DNA from: Oxytricha trifallax
Taxonomy: Eukaryota; Ciliophora; Spirotrichea; Sporadotrichida; Oxytrichidae
DNA: 64,000 bases
Direction of reading: 5' to 3'
Assembly (NCBI GenBank): GCA_000711775.1
Contig: ARYC01017591.1
Coordinates: forward strand, 20,363 to 84,362
Within the stretch, counting starts at the first letter, position 1; each line of letters starts with the position of its first letter. This document shows, piece by piece, positions 59,292 to 64,000 of this stretch. Both the position numbers and the translations under genes were made by a program. The notes beneath the pieces were generated by a model that saw nothing but the letters and a program-made list of their open reading frames with translations, was not told where the DNA came from and made no database searches.

Positions 59292-62158
59292 GAAATCAGC
59301 CTTCAATAACTTTTGAATGCGAGTGCTGGTAAGCTTAAATCTTCGATATTATCTTCTATTTAGAAGGTATAAATGATTTGCAAGTGCCGCAGGAGGCACC
59401 CGATTAGTCAAACTCAGATTGGATTTTTGAAAATCATCAAGCCAATGGAAATTTTGAAGAAAATTTCAAAGCCAAGGGCATTAAGTGTGAGTATTAAAAT
59501 GCACAAGACAGCGCTAAAATCAACCGCGCTAAAGAATTTCTGCAATAAAATAACTATAACTTGAAAATGCTGCTGTAGCAGGCGGATTTTGCAGGTTATA
59601 ATAAAACTTTTGATTTTAAGTAGTATGTGAGAAAGTATATAAATAACAAAAAGCCAAAGAAGATCAAGCACAGCCATAAGAGTAAATCCGTGGTATCATA
59701 GACTCTAGATGTAACTGCTGCTATCGAAGAGCTTAAGGAGAGTGAATAAGCTACGAATCTCAGCTTTGCAAGTGATTAAAATCAAAATAAAGAACCCTTA
59801 CCTCAGCTCTTTATTAACTATGGCTCGATCATCGGCCATGAGATTCTCATAAAGCACTTCGAAAGTTTCAAGAATTCTTAATATTATTAAAGGTCTTGCA
59901 TTTTGCAAGAAATAGTTACTCGAAACACCAGTCACTTTTCTCCTTCCTAAGCAATTTTGAGAACGTTAGTGACCAGAAACTAAGCGAGAACTTGCTCTCA
60001 TTGCTCGTGGATTTAATTTAAAGCAATAATAATTTAGATGAAGACTCAAAGCCACGTATCTTTTTAGCTGCTCTTGGTTTTATATGGGAGAAAGAGTATA
60101 AATCGAAGATGAATTAATACAAGAATCAATCTTATTATTAATACGCTCACCTAATACGAGACAAGCTCCGGGTTTAGCGAACTTTGTATTCTTTAATTCA
60201 GTTGCAGCATTCACTAAACAGCTTGCACCAGTGCAGAAATTGGATTCTACTCTCCCTATATTATACAATTAATGGGTTAAACTTGGTAATTATTCGCAGT
60301 CGACTCTCAAGTTTAAAAGCTAATACCTACTTCATTCTTTATCTTGAATGTGCCTTTCATGACTCTACTCAAGCAAGACTGTGGCTTGCACTTAATAAGA
60401 GACATACCTGTAGAATACACAGAGCACTTCGTAAGAATTTGTGCTCTCTCTTGCTCTCCTACAGTTGAAGCACTCAAAGATTATATATCAATTACTAGGG
60501 CTACTTTCTTACAGAAGTAAGAGGTTATTGATTCAAACACTATGGTTTACTTTATGAAAGGCCTTGCATAAAGGCTGCAGAGCAGAGACGAGCAGTGGGT
60601 AGGCAAAGTAGAGCAGTTCAAGAAGCTTCAGCAGCAAATCATAGAAGCTTAAATTGAAAAGAATGTGAGTGTGAGCAACAGCATTATTGAAAATTGCCTT
60701 AATGGCGACTCCTCTGAAATTCAAAGAATTTTACACTTACCCAAAAATATGGAAGCTTTCTCTGATAAAACAATTGTAGACTTACTTCAACTCTTTGAGA
60801 ATGCTAATAACTCCCACTAACTAGCTCGTGCTTTCAATTCAAAGCCACAGAATGAAAGGTTAAGTGTGAGTAATGACTTAGAAAAGCTGCAGCAAAATCT
60901 TTGCTTTAAGTTATATAGTTCTCAAATTTTGTGCATTAACTATATTTGTGAAAACCTGCACGCAAACCATTTAATACATTTTGGTATTGGTAATGGCAAG
61001 ACCTTGATCTGCGTTGCGTTAGCCATTCTTATAGCTCTTAAAACGAAGCTATCCGTAATCATAGTTGGCAAGAATGAGCACTTAGTGCAGAGAGATTATC
61101 AAAAATTTCAAAAAGTTATTAGTGCAATGAAACTTGATTCAAACCATAATTTCTTTGCAAAAAGTACAGGCATTTATTTTTCACTCAACCACAACTCAAG
61201 AAACAAATGAAGGCTGCTAAATTCATGAGTGTGTGGCACGATAGCATCGTGCTTATTGATGAATACGACTGGATTCTCTCGATGGCTCCGCTGACAACAT
61301 AATAAACCAGCTAAATTTTTACAAGCAATCAAGAAGTATTATAGGATTTTCAGGAAGCCATCTTTCTCAAGGCGAAGAAAATTGTCTTAGTTTAGCTTTG
61401 CATAGCACACCTGTAGTATTCCCTACTTGATAAACTGTAAGGAGATAAGAAAACCTAGTTACCAGACTTGCTCATAAGTTCAAATCAAGGAGATTACTTA
61501 CAAAGAATCAAGGAAATCATAAAGGATTAAGTAGCTGTTTCACCAGTTTTAATAGTGCTTCAACAAATTACAGTGCTATTGAAATAGGTTTAAAGAAATC
61601 CGATTTTGATTTCATTAGTTTCAACCAATCCCAAGCGACTGCAATTGAATCTGTGCTTGAAGGCAGGTATTTAATGAGAAATGCAAGCAAAAACTACGGG
61701 TTTACTTGCTCAACGAGCCACAGGGGAGAGGAACAGATATCCAAACTAATGATGAAATCGATTAAAATGGTGGTTCATATTTAATCATCTCTGATGTTTT
61801 CTCACAAAGATCTGAAGAATAAATCATTGGTAAAATTGGGAGACTTAACACTAAAGGCAGGTGGCAGCGAGTATTATATAAGCAAGCTTCTAAAGATAGT
61901 GCAGAGCAGCTGCTTATAGTTGAAAAGAAAGAAATAGAGCTTATACTTGCTAGCAAGCACAATTAAGTATAATCAATTTTATAAAATCGATTAGAAGCAA
62001 TGGAAAATTTTATTGAATAAAACCAGGTGCCTTAAGAATAAATTACTGCAGAGCTTTCAAACGAATAGGAGCAAGATAATATTGTAAGAGAAATCGTTAA
62101 ACATATTGTATCTCTCACTGAGAAAGCTTACAGTGAAGCAAGCACCCACCACCAGTAG
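59292..62158 (+). pseudogene. SecA-like DEAD ATPase, frame-broken
   Basis: Plus-strand coding texture throughout but in alternating frames. N-terminal part: GINDLQVPQEAPDQSNSDWI, LLQQADFAGYNKTFDFKQYV. Walker A region: HLIHFGIGNGKTLICVALA, then SVIIVGKNEHLVQRDYQKFQ, matching the SecA pattern of a GKT loop followed by x-x-x-YLA-RD. Walker B: VLIDEYDWIL. C-terminal helicase part: EPQGRGTDIQTNDEID then YLIISDVFSQRSEEQIIGKI and GRLNTKGRWQRVLY, corresponding to SecA motifs V and VI. About six single-base frame changes (near 59880, 60090, 60330, 61195, 61270, 61410, 61560, 61700) have no pointer or intron borders, so decay is likely. SecA is a bacterial and plastid translocase; SecA-like proteins in protists may have other roles. 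Confidence 0.75.
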
Positions 62159-62270
62159 TGAAGCAAGATAATCTTGAAGAAGAAAAGGAGCCTTAATAAA
62201 TTGAAGAATAAGGTGAATAAGTAAGTTGGGTTTTTATTAACCTTCTCTCATAGAGCTTATTGAATAGAAG

Positions 62271-62553
62271 ATGAGTTAAAACCCTGTGCTTCAAGATAAA
62301 CCATTCGAGCAGGTATAACAATTGGTGCACAGAAGTTTAAAGAGGCAGCACCATGAAATCACTAAGGCTCAAAGCAGAGAGAGATCCAAAAGTAAAAGCA
62401 GTTCTGCAAGTTCAAAGAGAAGATTATTGAAAGGTTAACAGAAGCTTGAATTAATCAAAGAATAAAATAAGACCTGAGAGTTGGTTACTCGTCGCAGTGC
62501 TAGAGATAAACATTCACTTGCACTTATACAGAGCTGCCAGAGAACGAAGAGAC
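62271..62553 (+). CDS. basic Ser/Arg/Lys-rich ORF
   Basis: ATG 62271 opens MSQNPVLQDKPFEQVQQLVH, then RSRERSKSKSSSASSKRRLL-type sequence to a TGA at 62475-62477. Beyond that stop the same frame continues coding-like (ELVTRRSARDKHSLALIQSC) to TGA near 62551. It may be the end of the SecA-like locus or a separate small decayed gene. No domain recognised. Confidence 0.4.
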
Positions 62554-62746
62554 AATGAAAAGATGGCTGAAGGCAGCCTCGAGTGAGAGAAGGCACTTTA
62601 AAAGCGACATAAACCATAGAAATTCAGAGAGAAAACCAAGATTAAGAATATGAGATTTATCTTAATTTTTTAAAGCAATTCACCATATTCATGTTTTTGC
62701 TATTAATAGCATATAGAGAATCGTGGAGGAATAGAAGCAGCAGCAA

Positions 62747-63603
62747 TCATTGTCTCATGTTTGGAGATTAATTCTGCAAGTTCTACAGGTTGCCATCTTG
62801 CATAAACTGCTCTTTCATCTTGCGTAGGTCAAGCAACTCACTTTCCATATCGTCATGTTATTGCTTCAACTTTTTAGTTTATTGCAAGAATTCTTGCTTA
62901 TCTTATTTCAAAGCCATTTCATAATCTTTTACCTCCTCTAATTAATCACGGGTTTTCTTTCTTTTAGATGAATCCTTAACGAGATTAACAGCCTTACCTC
63001 GCTCAGCTACATAAGTAATTAAGAAAGAGTAAACTTACTGCTAAAGTTAAGGCATCTGCTGAGAGCGTCCACGAACTCGGTTCTCATTTCTATAACGAGA
63101 TCTTTATTTTACTCTAGCTTTACTTTTCGTTAGAGCATTGCATCATGAATCATCTGGGAGAGACAGTCGGTGTCTAGGGTGAAGACCAAGTCACATATCC
63201 ATTATCTGTCTAGGTGGACCCAATCTCGTTCTTCATGCAAGTATTGTAGCAGTCTTGAAGACCCTCATGCATAATCGAGAAAGTCTTGAACTGTAAGTCC
63301 ATCGATTTGAGGCACTGCTGACACTTTAACTGCGTCTCTTCTTACGTACTATATTAACAGTTACAGGGTTAAGCTAGGGTTTACGTCTTTCTCTGCTCTT
63401 ATGATTTACTTAAGGAAATAAATGTTGGTGGAGTCCGCTTTTGGTAAGAAAGCGTGGCAGTTTGGGCAAGAAAGTTGTATAACTCTTTCTTACTTTTGCA
63501 TTTCTGGGCGAGTTCTGAAACATTGATACCAGTAAGTTACTATTGGTTCATTATAATCTAAAATTTAGGTGCCTAACACTATTTTACATAACTCAATTTT
63601 GAT
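62747..63603 (-). CDS. RING-like zinc-binding coiled-coil protein
   Basis: Open on the minus strand from 63603: ELCKIVLGTQILDYNEPIVT, YWYQCFRTRPEMQKQE, then VIQLSCPNCHAFLPKADS. The C-x-x-C-H with an upstream Cys fits the second half of a RING-type or similar finger. Next are QYVRRDAVKVSAVPQIDGLT, LLQYLHEERDWVHLDRQWIC, DCLSQMIHDAMLQRKVKLEQ, and a coiled coil (KQDKQEFLQQTKKLKQQHDD) to TGA 62749-62747. One intron lies at about 63009-63040. A single in-frame TGA at 63267-63265 (after FLDYA) is unexplained: a mutation or a missed intron. The 5' part with the first zinc ligands lies beyond 63603. TRIM-like ubiquitin ligase layout is a guess. Confidence 0.6.
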
Positions 63604-63739
63604 TCAGGAAGACACTGGCGTTACTAAAATCAGAGAGTGCTTTTCATAATAATGAAATCGCACCAGCACGATCCAATTTCAGCTAGCGGAATTCCTACCA
63701 CCAACAGAATTAATTATTATTAAATTTAAGAATCCATTC

Positions 63740-64000
63740 ATGGAATCATATTCTAAAAAATGGCAGTCAAGACTCTCAGATTTCTTCAAATTAGAAAATA
63801 AAGATTATGATGATAATAGTTCAAGTGAAGAGCAGAGCTCTTCCAGTGGATCTGAAGATTCTTGCAATAATTCAGATTACTTAACAACTAACATGCTTTA
63901 CTAGAGAAACATAACTCTTGCAGATGGGACAATAGAAGAAGTAAGTGAAAAGGATATGATTTAATTATTTAATGAAATTCGGGATGAAATTTCAGAGTTT
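63740..64000 (+). CDS. acidic Ser-rich protein, 5' part
   Basis: ATG 63740: MESYSKKWQSRLSDFFKLEN, then a Ser/Glu-rich stretch (SSSEEQSSSSGSEDSCNNSD) and NITLADGTIEEVSEKDMIQL, running off the window end in frame. Divergent from the zinc-binding gene. No domain recognised. Confidence 0.6.

Noticed and set aside
62132..62167. 11-bp repeat AGTGAAGCAAG as an IES pointer in the SecA-like locus
   Set aside because: Deleting the 25-bp unit leads directly to a TGA instead of restoring a frame, so it looks like a small tandem duplication.
1..64000. CRISPR arrays, bacterial operons, Shine-Dalgarno sites, riboswitches
   Set aside because: Eukaryotic introns, the ciliate genetic code and IES structure make prokaryotic features irrelevant, and no regularly spaced repeat array was seen.

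Overview
The window reads as germline (micronuclear) DNA of a spirotrich ciliate, most like Oxytricha/Sterkiella or Stylonychia. Three observations support this. (1) Conserved proteins can be read only if TAA and TAG mean Gln and TGA alone is stop. (2) Genes are cut by short AT-rich inserts, each flanked by a 4-12 bp direct repeat (a pointer). Deleting the insert plus one repeat copy restores the reading frame, which is the MDS/IES arrangement of germline ciliate genes. (3) A 4.06-kb transposon carries C4A4 telomere-like ends, a 3-bp ATT target duplication and the three-gene content of a TBE (telomere-bearing element). Standard-code ORF calls here are mostly shadows.

Layout. 1-876: 3' end of a coiled-coil gene. 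1153-2205 (-): METTL5-type rRNA methyltransferase. 2231-3971: non-coding inverted-repeat element. 4157-5038: small membrane protein. 5077-8246: two tandem papain-family proteases. 8505-13856: an ankyrin/AGC-kinase gene whose two halves lie in opposite orientation and join through a 12-bp inverted pointer. 14010-14573: FHIT-type hydrolase. 15700-19578 (-): very fragmented unknown gene with a 263-bp MITE inside. 20123-22702 (-): coiled-coil gene. 23409-28430: casein kinase 1 gene, interrupted by IESs and by a 1.68-kb foldback element. 28938-31543: small membrane and secreted protein genes. 32658-36405 (-): IQ-motif coiled-coil gene. 37280-38511: unknown. 39253-39798 and 43994-44420: two related Cys-containing small proteins, the second apparently scrambled with an inverted 20-bp MDS. 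40020-42142 (-): acidic nuclear-type protein. 45277-49336: decaying TBE. 51150-58440: LamG/concanavalin-like repeats on + and then on - strand. 59292-62158: broken SecA-like ATPase gene. 62747-63603 (-): zinc-binding coiled-coil gene. 63740-64000: start of an acidic protein.

The genes are unrelated housekeeping and secreted functions, as expected when many future gene-sized macronuclear chromosomes lie side by side. What ties the window together is DNA elimination: nearly every gene needs IES removal, two appear to need inversion, and four kinds of inverted-repeat element sit between or inside genes. All calls come from reading by eye; MDS edges not tied to a stated pointer are approximate, and no database search was run.
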